Positions 63,278 to 64,000 of a DNA stretch of 64,000 nt are shown here, in pieces. The stretch is from Owenia fusiformis (Eukaryota; Annelida; Polychaeta; Sabellida; Oweniidae), in the NCBI GenBank assembly GCA_903813345.2, contig CAIIXF020000010.1, positions 13,335,181-13,399,180 on the forward strand, read 5' to 3'. Positions within the stretch are counted from its first letter, which is position 1. The number at the start of each line of letters is the position of its first letter. The position numbers and the translations under genes are program-made. The notes below the pieces were generated by a model. The model searched no databases. It was not told the DNA's origin and saw only the letters and a program-made list of their open reading frames with translations.

Positions 63278-63565
63278 GTAAATATATATCATTTTTATAC
63301 ATTTATGTTCAGTTTAGATTATTCAAAGACACAAGCTAAATAAGTTATGAACCACTGCTCTCTTTTTCAATGTTAAAGTTTAAAGCGCTAGTTGAATATT
63401 TAGCCATGAATTTATGCTGTTTTGATTTCTAAATTTTTGTCAATATTTTCAATGTTCAGAATCAAACTCAAAGACTTACAAATGAATTATTCGTATATTT
63501 CAAATCATTTAAGTTTTAATGAATCAAATTTGCTTCTATTTGAAGTTTTCTTCATATTGTTCTAG

Positions 63566-63632
63566 TTTTCACTTCTCTGGAAGACAGATTTATTACTCAC
63601 CTGAGTTCTGCAACTCAAAGGAGAAAGTGGAT
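63566..63632 (+). CDS. possible second exon of the unidentified divergent gene
   Basis: After a TTCTAG acceptor, the frame set by MEQFK continues as VFTSLEDRFITHLSSATQRR and KW, then donor GTAGGT. The charged, helical look and unbroken frame across the junction support a real exon. The gene would run beyond the window. No family assigned. Confidence 0.45.
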
Positions 63633-64000
63633 GTAGGTTACTCGAGTCTTTAGCCAATTCAAGAAGTAATTCCATCTGAACTTACTTCGGTCCAAAGCCT
63701 TCTCTATATTCCGGCTTTGAGGAGGAAGATTGAGCTGCCTTAGTATTATAAATATTGTAAATCATTGTGTCACACGCACAGTAAATATGGCATAATAATA
63801 TGAAATATACCTTTATGTATAGATTTGAAGAACACCAGCTCACATCCCCGTCTGAATCTATTGTTATATTTGATTTCTTTAAGCGAGAATAATTTCAAAT
63901 GTTATTCACGTCCAGAACCGGAAGCCATTTTTAGCTACAGCGAGAAAATTTCACCATGTGTCAAACTCCGAAATGAAATTTTGAAATATCTAAATCCAGA
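63633..64000. other. window edge
   Basis: Intron of the possible divergent gene, or its flank. An ETS-like ACCGGAAG next to GCCATTTTT at about 63918-63933 resembles a promoter and could mark another start on the minus strand (reading ATGGCTTCCGG), but no donor or next exon is convincing. Confidence 0.3.

Overview
The window is AT-rich animal nuclear DNA with few short coding exons set among many mobile-element families. It most likely comes from a marine invertebrate (mollusc, brachiopod, hemichordate or lancelet). The lineage could not be settled from sequence alone. The evidence is GT-AG split genes, a full chaperonin gene with 14 exons, a tRNA-derived SINE, mariner and LINE fragments, foldback MITEs and Helitron2/Helentron-like elements. 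Most long open frames here are repeat shadows.

Layout. 1-14 kb holds MITEs, a palindromic foldback element and a nested stack of four Helitron-like elements (4.04-11.87 kb), followed by a Penelope-like endonuclease scrap. 15.67-24.01 kb (minus strand) carries a secreted multi-domain gene: one signal-peptide exon with a TATA box, then four exons that each encode a single six-cysteine beta-defensin-like domain, all joined by phase-1 introns. Its introns hold a SINE, two mariner-type elements and tandem repeats. 26-32.6 kb is a degenerate short repeat followed by a roughly 4.3 kb satellite of 98-bp units. 35-37.4 kb (plus strand) has PAN/apple-like and C-type-lectin-like exons, the first apparently frame-disrupted. 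39.70-62.38 kb (minus strand) is the complete CCT3 gene (TRiC/CCT chaperonin gamma subunit, 548 codons). Its introns contain a giant foldback element of about 4.85 kb, a LINE fragment, a mariner copy and several MITEs. At 63.1-63.3 kb there is a promoter-like region (CRE and YY1-like sites), and an unidentified gene probably starts on the plus strand at 63262.

Most notable: (1) the four-domain defensin-like gene, where the two youngest domains differ only at replacement sites; (2) the balanced, Russian-doll nesting of four Helitron-like elements; (3) a 48-bp minisatellite that runs out of a CCT3 exon across its splice donor, and a duplicated 30-bp splice acceptor in the same gene; (4) a nearly perfect 132-bp hairpin just downstream of CCT3. 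All calls were made by eye; no database search was run.
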